A stretch of 64,000 bases of DNA from CANKHA01 sp963750965 (GTDB lineage: Bacteria; Pseudomonadota; Alphaproteobacteria; Rhizobiales; Xanthobacteraceae): contig CAVVSK010000009.1 of the NCBI GenBank assembly GCA_963750965.1, positions 124,001 to 188,000 of the forward strand. Reading direction: 5' to 3'. Position numbers and translations under genes: made by a program. How positions within the stretch are numbered: position 1 is the first letter of the stretch; every line of letters starts with the position of its first letter. The notes below the pieces were generated by a model that searched no databases, had not been told where the DNA came from, and saw only the letters and a program-made list of their open reading frames with translations. This document shows positions 46,000-55,106 of the stretch, in pieces.

Positions 46000-46509
46000 A
46001 TGTCCGCAGGGTTGCCGCCTGTCCGCCGCGTTGTGACCGGTCATGACGCCAATGGCGTCGCCAAGGTCCTGATAGACGGACCCGCGACCAATGTGCGGTC
46101 CTCGCGTCCCGGCTCGGCATCGACATTGATGTGGTCGACGGACGAGACGCCGGCCGATATCGCAATCGGCGAGGATGTCGAAGACCTCGGAGCCCGCACG
46201 CTCGGCACGGCGCCGCCCGCTAACGGCACACGCTTTACGATCAACGATATTCCGCCAGGCCGGCCGGGCCTCATGCATCGGACCGAGACGCTCGACTATG
46301 CGATCGTGTTGGCTGGCGAGATCGACATGGTGATGGATGACTCGAGTGTGACCTTGCGGGTCGGCGATGTGGTGATACAACGCGGCACCAACCATTCCTG
46401 GGTCAATCGGAGCACGCAGCCGGCGCGCATCGCTTTCATGCTGATCGACGCCAAGCCGCTAGGCATCGGCAATCCGCGCACGCGCGAAAATCCCGACGCG
46501 CATTCCTGA
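46000..46509 (+). CDS. cupin-domain protein
   Basis: A 169-residue protein; ATG 46000 has GGAG 8 nt upstream. The cupin core is LMHRTETLDYAIVLAGEIDM (motif 1, with metal-ligand-like His and Glu), followed by VVIQRGTNHSWVNRS (motif 2 with His). A single conserved beta-barrel with likely metal binding; the substrate is unknown. It lies just before fabD but the gap of 70 nt and lack of pathway link leave its role open. Confidence 0.83.
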   Translation: MSAGLPPVRRVVTGHDANGVAKVLIDGPATNVRSSRPGSASTLMWSTDETPADIAIGEDVEDLGARTLGTAPPANGTRFTINDIPPGRPGLMHRTETLDYAIVLAGEIDMVMDDSSVTLRVGDVVIQRGTNHSWVNRSTQPARIAFMLIDAKPLGIGNPRTRENPDAHS

Positions 46510-46579
46510 GGAGTTCCCCGGCGCGCTTGACATCACGCGGAACGCGGTGTCTTACGGCGCGTTTTCCCAAGGTATCACA

Positions 46580-47527
46580 ATGTCCGTTGCGTTTGTTTTT
46601 CCCGGTCAAGGCAGCCAGACGGTCGGTATGGGCAAAGCGCTTGCCGATGCTTTTGCGCCGGCGCGGCAGGTCTTCGACGAAGTCGACGACGCACTGGGTG
46701 AAGAACTCAGTACCACGATCTGGGAGGGACCGGCCGATGCGCTGACGCTGACAGAAAACGCGCAGCCCGCGTTGATGGCGGTATCGCTCGCGGCCGTGCG
46801 TGTCCTGGAAAGCGAAGCCGGGCTTGATCTGCAACGCGATGCGAAATTCGTGGCCGGACATTCGCTTGGTGAATATTCGGCGCTTGCTGCGGCAGGCGCT
46901 TTTTCGCTCGCCGATGCCGCGCGGCTTTTGCGCACCCGCGGGCGTGCGATGCAAAAGGCGGTTCCGGTGGGCACCGGCGCCATGGCGGCGCTGATCGGGC
47001 TGGAGCTGGAGCAGGTCGCGGCGATCGCGGCGGAAGCGGCACAAGGCCAGGTTTGTCAGGCGGCCAACGATAACGGTGGCGGGCAGGTAGTTGTCTCGGG
47101 CGACAAAGCGGCGGTGGAACGCGCAGCGGAAATCGCCAAGGCCAAAGGCGCCAAGCGCGCGATAATTCTGCCGGTCTCTGCGCCTTTCCATTGCGCGTTG
47201 ATGCAGCCGGCCGCCGAAGTGATGGCGCAAGCGCTTGCGGCGGTGACCGTCAAGGCACCGACGGCTCCGCTGGTCGCCAATGTACTGGCGCGGCCGATAA
47301 GCGAACCCTCTGAAATCGTGCGGCGGCTAGTCGAACAGGTCACCGGCACCGTACGTTGGCGCGAATGCGTGTCCTTCATGGCCGGGGAGGGTACTACGAC
47401 TTTTTACGAGCTGGGTGCGGGCAAGGTGCTCAGTGGCCTGGTCAAGCGTATAGCTGGGGGCGCCACTGGTATTGCTGTTGGTGCTCCCGCTGACGTAGAC
47501 GCATTCATCAGAGCGCGAAGGATCTAG
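46580..47527 (+). CDS. fabD: malonyl CoA-acyl carrier protein transacylase
   Basis: A 315-residue enzyme that loads malonyl from CoA onto ACP. ATG 46580 gives SVAFVFPGQGSQTVGMG, the canonical start. The catalytic serine is S95 in GHSLGEYSALAA and the histidine is in LPVSAPFHCALM. It is the first gene of fabD-fabG-acpP-fabF and is 1 nt from fabG. Confidence 0.97.
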   Translation: MSVAFVFPGQGSQTVGMGKALADAFAPARQVFDEVDDALGEELSTTIWEGPADALTLTENAQPALMAVSLAAVRVLESEAGLDLQRDAKFVAGHSLGEYSALAAAGAFSLADAARLLRTRGRAMQKAVPVGTGAMAALIGLELEQVAAIAAEAAQGQVCQAANDNGGGQVVVSGDKAAVERAAEIAKAKGAKRAIILPVSAPFHCALMQPAAEVMAQALAAVTVKAPTAPLVANVLARPISEPSEIVRRLVEQVTGTVRWRECVSFMAGEGTTTFYELGAGKVLSGLVKRIAGGATGIAVGAPADVDAFIRARRI

Positions 47528-47528
47528 C

Positions 47529-48266
47529 ATGTTTGATCTCTCGGGGAAGACCGCGCTCGTGACCGGCGCGACCGGCGGCCTCGGCGGCGCCATCGCCAAG
47601 GCGCTGCAGGTGCAGGGCGCCACCGTGGCGCTGTCCGGCACACGGCGCGAGGCTTTGGACGCACTTGCCGCCGAGATCGGCGAGCGCGTTCATGTGCTGC
47701 CCTGCAATCTTGCCGACAAGAATGAGGTAGAAGCGCTTGTGCCAAAGGCGGAACAGGCGATGGGACAGCTCGATATCCTGGTCGCCAATGCCGGCATCAC
47801 CCGCGACAACCTCTTCGTCCAATTGAAGGACGAAGAGTGGGATCAGGTCATTGACGTGAATTTGACCGCTACCTTCCGGCTGGCGCGCGCTGCGGTCCGC
47901 GGGATGATGCGCCGACGCTTTGGCCGCGTAATCGGCATCACTTCAGTTGTCGGCGTGACAGGCAATCCGGGCCAGGGGAATTATGCCGCCAGCAAGGCTG
48001 GTATGATTGGCATGGTAAAATCGGTGGCGGCGGAATATGCCCGCCGCGGGGTTACGGCAAACTGCATTGCGCCCGGATTTATCTCAACGCCGATGACCGA
48101 CAAGCTGAATGAGAAACAGCGCGAGGCCATCCTTGGTCGCGTGCCGGCGGGACGGCTCGGCAGCTCGGAAGACGTGGCCGCAGCGGTTGTCTTTTTGGCC
48201 TCCAATGAGGCCAATTACATAACGGGCCAAACCCTGCATGTGAACGGCGGGATGGCCATGATATGA
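47529..48266 (+). CDS. fabG: 3-oxoacyl-[acyl-carrier-protein] reductase
   Basis: A 245-residue SDR that reduces 3-oxoacyl-ACP with NADPH. Cofactor motif VTGATGGLGGAIAKAL, NAG in VANAGITRDN, catalytic YAASKAGMIGMVKS and the FabG-type C-terminus YITGQTLHVNGGMAM. Adjacent to fabD. Confidence 0.97.
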   Translation: MFDLSGKTALVTGATGGLGGAIAKALQVQGATVALSGTRREALDALAAEIGERVHVLPCNLADKNEVEALVPKAEQAMGQLDILVANAGITRDNLFVQLKDEEWDQVIDVNLTATFRLARAAVRGMMRRRFGRVIGITSVVGVTGNPGQGNYAASKAGMIGMVKSVAAEYARRGVTANCIAPGFISTPMTDKLNEKQREAILGRVPAGRLGSSEDVAAAVVFLASNEANYITGQTLHVNGGMAMI

Positions 48267-48471
48267 CTTGGATAACCGCGCTGGCCAAGCCAAATGAAGT
48301 ATGGTAACCGACACCACTGGCTCGGCCGGGGGCAACCGGAAGGGCGGAACGTGGCATCGCGCATTCCGCGCGGGGCCGGTTCTTTCCGCCTGCGTCACCA
48401 CGACGAGGGCCACGCACGGCTCGTATCGCTTTGCCGATAGAGCCCCATCCGAAAGGCATGAGGTTTGAACG

Positions 48472-48711
48472 ATGAGTGACATTGGCGAGCGGGTTAAGAA
48501 GATCGTCGTGGAACACCTGGGTGTTGAGCCTGAAAAGGTGACCGAAGGCGCGAGCTTTATCGATGATCTCGGCGCCGACAGCCTTGACACGGTCGAACTG
48601 GTCATGGCCTTCGAAGAGGAATTCGGCTGCGAGATTCCCGATGACGCCGCTGAGACCATTCTAACGGTGGGCGACGCCGTAAAATTTCTTGAAAAGAACG
48701 CTAAAAGCTAA
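48472..48711 (+). CDS. acpP: acyl carrier protein
   Basis: A 79-residue acidic helical protein. The phosphopantetheine attachment serine is S37 in GADSLDTVELVMAFEEEFG. It carries acyl chains for fatty acid synthesis. A 205-nt gap separates it from fabG, which probably includes its own promoter, as acpP is often expressed separately. Confidence 0.98.
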   Translation: MSDIGERVKKIVVEHLGVEPEKVTEGASFIDDLGADSLDTVELVMAFEEEFGCEIPDDAAETILTVGDAVKFLEKNAKS

Positions 48712-48805
48712 CGCCGCCGCTCCAGCAATTACGTGGACAAGCATGGCTTCCGGTGCTTGTGCATCCGGAAAGGCCCGGTTTGGCGCCGGGCTTGAGATCT
48801 AGACT

Positions 48806-50071
48806 ATGAGACGCGTCGTTATTACCGGGCTCGGCATGGTTACGCCGCTGGCTTGCGGCGTCGAAGCGACGTGGCAGCGCATCGTCGCGAGCAAGAGCGG
48901 CATCAAGCGCGTCCAGGCATTCGAGGTATCGGACCTTCCATGCAAGATCGCCGGCAGCATCCCGCGCGGCGACGGCACCGACGGCACCTATAATCCAGAC
49001 CAATGGATGGAGCCAAAAGAACAGCGCAAAGTCGATCACTTCATCGTCTACGCGATGGCCGCTGCTAAGCAGGCGGTAGAGGATTCCGGCTGGAGCCCCA
49101 CAACGGATGAAGACCAATGCGCTACCGGTGTCATGATCGGCTCCGGCATCGGAGGTGTGGAGGGCATTGCCGAGACGTCGCTGGTGCTGAAGGAAAAGGG
49201 ACCGCGGCGGGTCTCGCCTTTCTTCATTCCCGGCCGCCTGATCAATCTGGCTTCCGGCTACGTCTCCATCGAATATGGCTTCAAGGGCCCCAACCATTCG
49301 GTGGTGACGGCCTGCTCCACCGGCTCGCATGCGATTGGCGATGCCGGCCGCCTGATCGCCTTGGGCGATGCCGATGTGATGCTGGCGGGCGGCACAGAGT
49401 CGCCGATCAATCGCATCTCGCTTGCTGGATTTGCCGCTGCACGCGCACTGTCGACGCATTTCAACGACACGCCTGAAAAGGCATCGCGGCCCTACGATAA
49501 GGACCGCGACGGCTTCGTAATGGGTGAGGGCGCCGGTCTGGTCATGCTCGAAGAATACGAGCATGCGAAAAAGCGTGGTGCCAAGATCTATGCCGAATTG
49601 ATCGGCTACGGCATGTCAGGCGACGCCTATCACATTACCGCCCCGACGCCGGACGGCAACGGCGCATTCCGCAGCATGCAGGCGGCGCTACGCAGCGCGA
49701 AGATTACGCCGAGCGACATCGACTATATCAATGCGCATGGTACCTCTACTCCGCTCGGCGACGAGATAGAACTTGCCGCGGTGCAGCGGCTCGTCGGCAA
49801 CGCCGCCAGCCAGATCTCCATGTCGTCGACCAAATCCAGCATCGGTCATCTGCTTGGCGCGGCGGGTGCAGTGGAGGCGATCTTCTCGGTGCTGGCGATC
49901 CGCGACAAGGTGGCGCCGCCGACGATCAATCTGGAACATCCGTCGGTCGAGACGCCGATCGATCTCGTGCCCAATACGGCGCGGGAGCGTGATATCGACG
50001 TGGTTCTGTCCAATTCCTTCGGATTCGGCGGCACCAATGCATCCCTCGTGTTCCGACGGGTCGTGGATTAG
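48806..50071 (+). CDS. fabF: 3-oxoacyl-[acyl-carrier-protein] synthase II
   Basis: A 421-residue condensing enzyme. Catalytic triad: C170 in VTACSTGSHAIGDAG, His in INAHGTSTPLGD and His in KSSIGHLLGAAGAVE. The Lys of KSSIGH and the C-terminal NSFGFGGTNASLVF block are also present. It elongates acyl-ACP chains, including the temperature-sensitive 16:1 step in E. coli. Confidence 0.97.
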   Translation: MRRVVITGLGMVTPLACGVEATWQRIVASKSGIKRVQAFEVSDLPCKIAGSIPRGDGTDGTYNPDQWMEPKEQRKVDHFIVYAMAAAKQAVEDSGWSPTTDEDQCATGVMIGSGIGGVEGIAETSLVLKEKGPRRVSPFFIPGRLINLASGYVSIEYGFKGPNHSVVTACSTGSHAIGDAGRLIALGDADVMLAGGTESPINRISLAGFAAARALSTHFNDTPEKASRPYDKDRDGFVMGEGAGLVMLEEYEHAKKRGAKIYAELIGYGMSGDAYHITAPTPDGNGAFRSMQAALRSAKITPSDIDYINAHGTSTPLGDEIELAAVQRLVGNAASQISMSSTKSSIGHLLGAAGAVEAIFSVLAIRDKVAPPTINLEHPSVETPIDLVPNTARERDIDVVLSNSFGFGGTNASLVFRRVVD

Positions 50072-50494
50072 CTGGGCGCCGCCGACGATCTCCTTCACGG
50101 TAGTGCTAGCTTCGATCCTATCTTCCGTCGTCTCTGGCCACGACTCTAGCCGGCGCGGCTGTAGACAGGACGATCAGAACTGCCGGTGATGTCGAAAGAT
50201 GGATCGCGACAAGGTGTTGACGGTGAAGGTGTTGAATTTGCCGCAAGGTGAAACGGGAAAGGCACTCCTCGGGGGCCTGCGCTGCCAAGCCATGACATTC
50301 CGGCACCCGCCGGTATCTCGGGTGCAATCTCCGGCATTGCAGTCGGACGCCTCTATCGGGCTATATATGGCGTCGGGGCCGGCGCCGAATGGGACAGGCT
50401 TGCTGTTTCCGGTGACCGGGAGCGGCGGCCGCTTTTCCGCGACGCTTATGCGCTCTGATCCGGGCGGCCACTCAATGGAATTGGCATATCGCTA
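50072..50494 (+). other. fabF-mltG intergenic region with a doubtful small ORF
   Basis: A 423-nt region. A 98-codon frame (50199-50495) ends TAA overlapping the mltG ATG (TAATG), but its composition (for example FRHPPVSRVQSPALQSD) shows no domain, hydrophobic core or ribosome-binding site. I do not accept it as a gene without support. A GC-rich stem GCACCCG/CGGGTGC lies at 50303-50325. No other feature is seen; an mltG promoter may be here. Confidence 0.35.
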
Positions 50495-51670
50495 ATGGAG
50501 CAGAAAAGGATCAACCCGCGCAGTCCACGCGTCGCGCTCGAGCCGGAACGTGTGCCGGTGCCCAAGCGCCCCTCCAAGCGGGCACGCCATCCGCTCGTGG
50601 TCGCCGGCAATGCTATTGTCACCTTCGTGATCCTGCTTGCAGTCGGCGTGGGCGCCGCGCTGTTGATAGGCAAGCAGCGCTTCGACGCGCCGGGGCCACT
50701 GGCAAGCGAGAAGGTCGTCAACATTCGATCGGGAATCGGTTTTCGCGATATCGCCGATCAGTTGGAGCGCGAAGGCGTGATCGATCAGCCTTATCTGTTT
50801 ATGGCTGGCGTCATTGCTGTGAATGCGAAATCCGACCTCAAATTCGGCGAGTATCAATTCGCAAAGCAGGCCAGTTTGCGCCAGGTCGTCGATACGCTGG
50901 TAGACGGCCGGGTGGTGCAACACGCCATCACCGTTCCCGAAGGTTTGACTTCCGAACAGATCGTGGCGCGCCTTCTGGAAAATCTGGTGTTGACGGGCAA
51001 CATCAAGGAAATCCCGCGTGAGGGCACGCTCTTGCCGGACACCTACAACTTCCCGCGCGGCACCACGCGTGAACGCGTCATTTCCACAATGCAGCAGGCG
51101 CAGCAGCGGGTGCTTAAGGACGCGTGGGAGTATCGCCAGCCCGATCTTCCGCTGCGCACGCCGGAACAGCTTGTTATCCTGGCCTCGATTGTCGAGAAAG
51201 AAACCGGCAAGCCGGATGAGCGGACACGCGTCGCGTCGGTCTTCGTCAATCGCCTGAAGCAGAAGATGAAACTACAGTCCGATCCGACCATCATTTACGG
51301 TCTGGTCGGCGGCAAAGGGACGCTGGGACGCCCGATCATGCGCAGCGAAATCGAGCAGCCCACCCCTTACAACACCTATGTGATCGATGGCTTGCCGCCG
51401 GCGCCGATTGCCAATCCGGGCCGCGCGTCGCTCGAGGCGGCCGCAAAGCCGGCGCGCACCAAGGAGCTCTATTTCGTCGCCGACGGTAACGGCGGACACG
51501 TGTTCTCCGAGAATTACGAGCAGCACCAGAAGAATGTCGCGCGCCTGCGCGTCATCGAGCAGCAACAAAAGACGCCGGTCGATGCGGTACCCGCCGGCGA
51601 AACAGCGGTGGTACCGGAAGCCGCCCGCACATTGCCGAAGCCTGTCCTGAACGGATCGCGCACCCGCTGA
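50495..51670 (+). CDS. mltG: endolytic peptidoglycan transglycosylase MltG
   Basis: A 391-residue membrane-anchored enzyme that cuts nascent glycan strands. One N-terminal helix (VVAGNAIVTFVILLAVGVGA), a LysM-like domain, then the YceG core with LPDTYNFPRGTT, the catalytic Glu in ASIVEKETG and the LQSDPTIIYGL and NTYVIDGLPPAPIANPG blocks. It lies in the fab cluster as in other Rhizobiales. Confidence 0.94.
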   Translation: MEQKRINPRSPRVALEPERVPVPKRPSKRARHPLVVAGNAIVTFVILLAVGVGAALLIGKQRFDAPGPLASEKVVNIRSGIGFRDIADQLEREGVIDQPYLFMAGVIAVNAKSDLKFGEYQFAKQASLRQVVDTLVDGRVVQHAITVPEGLTSEQIVARLLENLVLTGNIKEIPREGTLLPDTYNFPRGTTRERVISTMQQAQQRVLKDAWEYRQPDLPLRTPEQLVILASIVEKETGKPDERTRVASVFVNRLKQKMKLQSDPTIIYGLVGGKGTLGRPIMRSEIEQPTPYNTYVIDGLPPAPIANPGRASLEAAAKPARTKELYFVADGNGGHVFSENYEQHQKNVARLRVIEQQQKTPVDAVPAGETAVVPEAARTLPKPVLNGSRTR

Positions 51671-51694
51671 CAGCTAAAGGGGCGGAACTTATCC

Positions 51695-52582
51695 ATGGCG
51701 CTTTCGAGCATGACCGGCTTCGCCCGAAGCCACGGCGTCTGCGGCCCCTATGCCTGGGCCTGGGAGCTGAAGTCGGTCAACGCCAAGGGTCTCGAGTTCC
51801 GGCTGCGGCTTCCGGCCGGCTGGGATGCCGTAGAAACTCCTGTGCGTGCGAAAGCCGCCGAGTTGCTCTCTCGCGGCACAGTGCAAGGGACGCTGACGGT
51901 TACGCGCGAAGGCGTCGCCCCCGTTGTGCGGGTGAACGAAGCAGTGCTGTCGGCGGTGATCGAAACCATGCGCGATTTGGCGGAGCGTATTGAAGCCTCG
52001 CCGCCGACGCTTGATGGCATTCTTGCAATGAAGGGCGTGGTCGAGGTTACCGAGCAGGAGGACCGCGAGGAGGAGCGCCTGCTTGCCGAGGCCGCGGTGG
52101 TCGCGGGCTGCGGTAGGACGCTCGAGGCGCTCGCGGAGATGCGCCGGCACGAGGGCGTTGCGCTCGGAACTCTGTTGAACATCCGCCTGGACGAAATCGC
52201 GACCCTCACGGCGCGCGCCGAAGCTGCGCCCGGCCGGCGCCCGGAGGCGATCAAGGCGCGCCTCGCCGAGCAGATCGCTACCATCCTTGGCAGCTCCGAC
52301 CGCTTCGATGCCGACCGACTGCACCAGGAGGCGCTGGTGATGGCCAGCAAGGCCGATATCCGTGAAGAGCTGGATCGGTTGGTGGCACATGTGGCGCAGG
52401 CCCACAGCCTCCTCAGGGAAGGGGGCGCGGTGGGGCGCCGACTGGACTTTCTGGCACAGGAACTGCATCGCGAATCGAATACGCTCTGCGCCAAGGCTAA
52501 CGATCTTGAACTGACCAATATCGGACTCGGGCTGAAGGGCGTCGTTGAGCAGTTCCGCGAACAGGTGCAGAATCTGGAGTAG
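51695..52582 (+). CDS. yicC: YicC family endoribonuclease-like protein
   Basis: A 295-residue protein with the YicC start SSMTGFARS and the C-terminal DUF1732 block EELDRLVAHVAQAHSLL, then GRRLDFLAQELHRESNTLC and LTNIGLGLKGVVEQ. E. coli YicC acts as an endoribonuclease. The start is 24 nt after mltG and gmk follows 4 nt later, a common order. Confidence 0.93.
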   Translation: MALSSMTGFARSHGVCGPYAWAWELKSVNAKGLEFRLRLPAGWDAVETPVRAKAAELLSRGTVQGTLTVTREGVAPVVRVNEAVLSAVIETMRDLAERIEASPPTLDGILAMKGVVEVTEQEDREEERLLAEAAVVAGCGRTLEALAEMRRHEGVALGTLLNIRLDEIATLTARAEAAPGRRPEAIKARLAEQIATILGSSDRFDADRLHQEALVMASKADIREELDRLVAHVAQAHSLLREGGAVGRRLDFLAQELHRESNTLCAKANDLELTNIGLGLKGVVEQFREQVQNLE

Positions 52583-52586
52583 GGGG

Positions 52587-53234
52587 ATGACAGGGGCCGA
52601 AGGGGAGCCGGTCGCGCGCCGAGGCTTGATGCTGGTGCTATCGTCCCCGTCGGGCGCGGGAAAAAGCACACTCTCACGCATGCTGTTGGAGGCCGACGCG
52701 TCGGTGGAACTATCGGTCTCCGCCACCACGCGGCCGCAGCGGCCGGCTGAAGTGGATGGGCGGGACTATCATTTTGTCACGCGGGCTCGCTTCGATGAGA
52801 TGATACGCAACGACGAGTTGCTGGAATGGGCCGAAGTTTTCGGCAATCGCTATGGTACGCCACGCGCTCCAGTGGAAGCTGCGCTGGCACGCGGACATGA
52901 CGTTCTTTTTGATATCGACTGGCAGGGTACGCAGCAGCTCCGCGACAAGGTGGCAAAGGATTTTGTCAGCGTCTTTCTGCTGCCGCCATCCATCCCCGAG
53001 CTGGAGCGGCGGCTGACGACCCGCGCACAGGATTCCGACGAAGTGATCCGTGGACGTATGGCCAAGGCATGGGACGAGATGAGCCATTGGGCGGAATACG
53101 ATTACGTGCTGATCAATCGAGATATCGACGAAACATTCGCTCAGGTGCAGGCGATTCTCCTGGCCGAACGGCTCAAGCGCGAGCGCCAGCCGGGTTTATC
53201 CGACGTCGTGCGCGGGCTGCAGGCTAAGCTGTAG
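52587..53234 (+). CDS. gmk: guanylate kinase
   Basis: A 215-residue enzyme phosphorylating GMP to GDP. ATG 52587 follows GGAGTAGGGGG; a longer frame overlapping yicC is less likely. P-loop SSPSGAGKSTLSRM, GMP-binding VSATTRPQRPAEVDGRDYHF and the lid segment RTTRAQ-like RLTTRAQDSDE. It completes the purine route with guaB and guaA. Its end overlaps the rsmA end on the other strand by 11 nt. Confidence 0.97.
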   Translation: MTGAEGEPVARRGLMLVLSSPSGAGKSTLSRMLLEADASVELSVSATTRPQRPAEVDGRDYHFVTRARFDEMIRNDELLEWAEVFGNRYGTPRAPVEAALARGHDVLFDIDWQGTQQLRDKVAKDFVSVFLLPPSIPELERRLTTRAQDSDEVIRGRMAKAWDEMSHWAEYDYVLINRDIDETFAQVQAILLAERLKRERQPGLSDVVRGLQAKL

Positions 53235-54078
53235 CGCTGGCCCGCTGAAAGGCGCGCGCCAGCGCGACGAAGCCCTCCACCGAAATCTGTTCCGCACGCT
53301 CGGTTGCCTCAATTCCCGCTTCCGCCAGCAATACAGCGGGATCGGCGCCGAGGGATCTCAGGCTTTGCCGCAGCATTTTCCGGCGCTGGCCGAAGGCTGC
53401 TTCGGTGACGCGCTCCAGCATCCGGCGGTCGCAGGTCAGCGGCGCGCGGCGGGGCACGAGCTGTACCAGTGAAGACGTCACCTTCGGCGGCGGCACGAAT
53501 GCCGAAGGCGCGATATCAAACAGGATGCGGCTCTCTGCGCGCCATGCGGTCAGCACCGAGAGCCGGCCATAGGTCTTCGATCCCGGCTGGGCGACGATGC
53601 GCTCGGCCACTTCGCGCTGGAACATCAGCACCAGCGAGTCATACCAGGGCGGCCAGGGCTCGGCCGACAGCCAGCGGATGAGAAGCGGTGTCGCGATATT
53701 GTAGGGAAGATTCGCGACGACCCGCGCCGGCTCGCCGTTCAGCTCGGGCGCCGGATCGAATTCCAGCGCATCGCCTGCGATCACATCGAGGCGTCCTGGA
53801 TAATGCGCGGCGACTTCTGCAAGGGCGGCGACCGCGCGCTCATCGCGCTCAACGGCAATGACGCGGCGCGCGCCCTGCGCCAACAGGGCCCGCGTCAGTC
53901 CGCCGGGGCCGGGGCCGACTTCCACCACGGTCACCTGTTCCAACGGTCCCGCGGCGCGCGCGATCCGGGCGGTGAGATTAAGATCGAGCAGGAAATTCTG
54001 GCCAAGCGATTTTTTCGCGGCAAGCCCGTGACGGCGGATGACCTCCCTCAGCGGCGGCAGCGTATCTATCGCGCTCAT
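53224..54078 (-). CDS. rsmA: 16S rRNA (adenine1518-N6/adenine1519-N6)-dimethyltransferase
   Basis: A 284-residue KsgA/RsmA methyltransferase. KKSLGQNFLLD opens the SAM-binding region, motif I is VVEVGPGPGGLTRALL, and the catalytic motif IV is NLPYNIATPLL. It dimethylates two adjacent adenines in helix 45. Its ATG overlaps the pdxA stop (ATGA), so the pair is coupled. Confidence 0.97.
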   Translation of the reverse strand: MSAIDTLPPLREVIRRHGLAAKKSLGQNFLLDLNLTARIARAAGPLEQVTVVEVGPGPGGLTRALLAQGARRVIAVERDERAVAALAEVAAHYPGRLDVIAGDALEFDPAPELNGEPARVVANLPYNIATPLLIRWLSAEPWPPWYDSLVLMFQREVAERIVAQPGSKTYGRLSVLTAWRAESRILFDIAPSAFVPPPKVTSSLVQLVPRRAPLTCDRRMLERVTEAAFGQRRKMLRQSLRSLGADPAVLLAEAGIEATERAEQISVEGFVALARAFQRASATA

Positions 54079-55103
54079 GCGCCTGCGGCCGCAGGGGCCG
54101 CCACCCGTTCCGAAAGGCGTGCAGCAAGTCTAAGAGCGGCGATCAGGCTGGAAGGGTTGGCGCCGCCGCTGCCGGCGATATCGAAGGCGGTACCGTGATC
54201 GGGCGAGGTGCGCACGAAAGGCAGACCAAGCGTGACGTTCACGGCATTATCGAATGCCAGCGTCTTGATCGGGATCAGCGCCTGATCGTGATAGGTGCAC
54301 AAGGCAACGTCGTATTGCGCGCGGGCGGCCGGGTGGAACATGCTGTCAGCAGGCAATGGGCCACGCGCGTCGATGCCTTCCGCCTGCAGCTGTTGGACCG
54401 CAGGCCGCACCACTGCATCATCTTCACTGCCCATCGCGCCTTCTTCGCCCGCATGCGGATTAAGTCCGGCGACCGCAATGCGCGGGCGCGCAATGCCGAA
54501 GCGGGTTTTAAAATCGCGCGCCACGATGCGGCCGGTGCGGACCAGCAGATCGGTTGTTAGCGCGCCAGGCACCTCCTTCAGCGGCAGGTGGATGGTGACA
54601 GGAACCACCGCCAGATCTGGGCACCACAACAGCATCACAGGCTGCACCGCCCGCCCGGTCATTTCTTCGACCAGCTTGGCCAGATATTCGGTATGCCCCG
54701 GCTCCTCGAATCCCGATTGATAAAGCACGTTCTTGGCAATCGGATTGGTGACGACCGCCGCCGCGGCGCCGCGCAGGACGTCGGCAACTCCGCGGCGGAT
54801 CGCCTCGATGGCCGCCGGTGCGCTCGACGCGTCGGGGCGCCCTGGTTCCGCTGTAATCTCCCGATCGATCGAAACAACGGGCAGGGCGGTCGGGAAGGTT
54901 TCGGCCGCCTTTGACGCCGCGACCGTGGTCACCGGCACGTCGAGCCCGAGCAGTTTCGCGCGTCTTGCCAGGAATTGCGCGTCGCCGAGCACATAGAAAG
55001 GCGGAAGCGACAGTTGCGATCGCTGTTGCCAGATCGCGAGCGTCAGATCCGGTCCGATGCCCGCCGGCTCGCCTAAGGTCAGCGCCAGCGATTTGGACAT
55101 CAC
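54075..55103 (-). CDS. pdxA: 4-hydroxythreonine-4-phosphate dehydrogenase
   Basis: A 342-residue enzyme of pyridoxal phosphate synthesis. GEPAGIGPDL opens the fold; metal ligands are in the HTEYLA, YHDQALIPIK and TSPDHGTAFDIAG blocks. It oxidises 4-phosphohydroxy-L-threonine. Adjacent surA (upstream) and overlapping rsmA (downstream) match the E. coli-like surA-pdxA-rsmA order. Confidence 0.97.
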   Translation of the reverse strand: MMSKSLALTLGEPAGIGPDLTLAIWQQRSQLSLPPFYVLGDAQFLARRAKLLGLDVPVTTVAASKAAETFPTALPVVSIDREITAEPGRPDASSAPAAIEAIRRGVADVLRGAAAAVVTNPIAKNVLYQSGFEEPGHTEYLAKLVEEMTGRAVQPVMLLWCPDLAVVPVTIHLPLKEVPGALTTDLLVRTGRIVARDFKTRFGIARPRIAVAGLNPHAGEEGAMGSEDDAVVRPAVQQLQAEGIDARGPLPADSMFHPAARAQYDVALCTYHDQALIPIKTLAFDNAVNVTLGLPFVRTSPDHGTAFDIAGSGGANPSSLIAALRLAARLSERVAAPAAAGA

Positions 55104-55106
55104 GGA

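Noticed and set aside
50199..50495. 98-codon ORF before mltG as a real gene
   Set aside because: No domain, no ribosome-binding site and unusual composition; only the TAATG overlap speaks for it.
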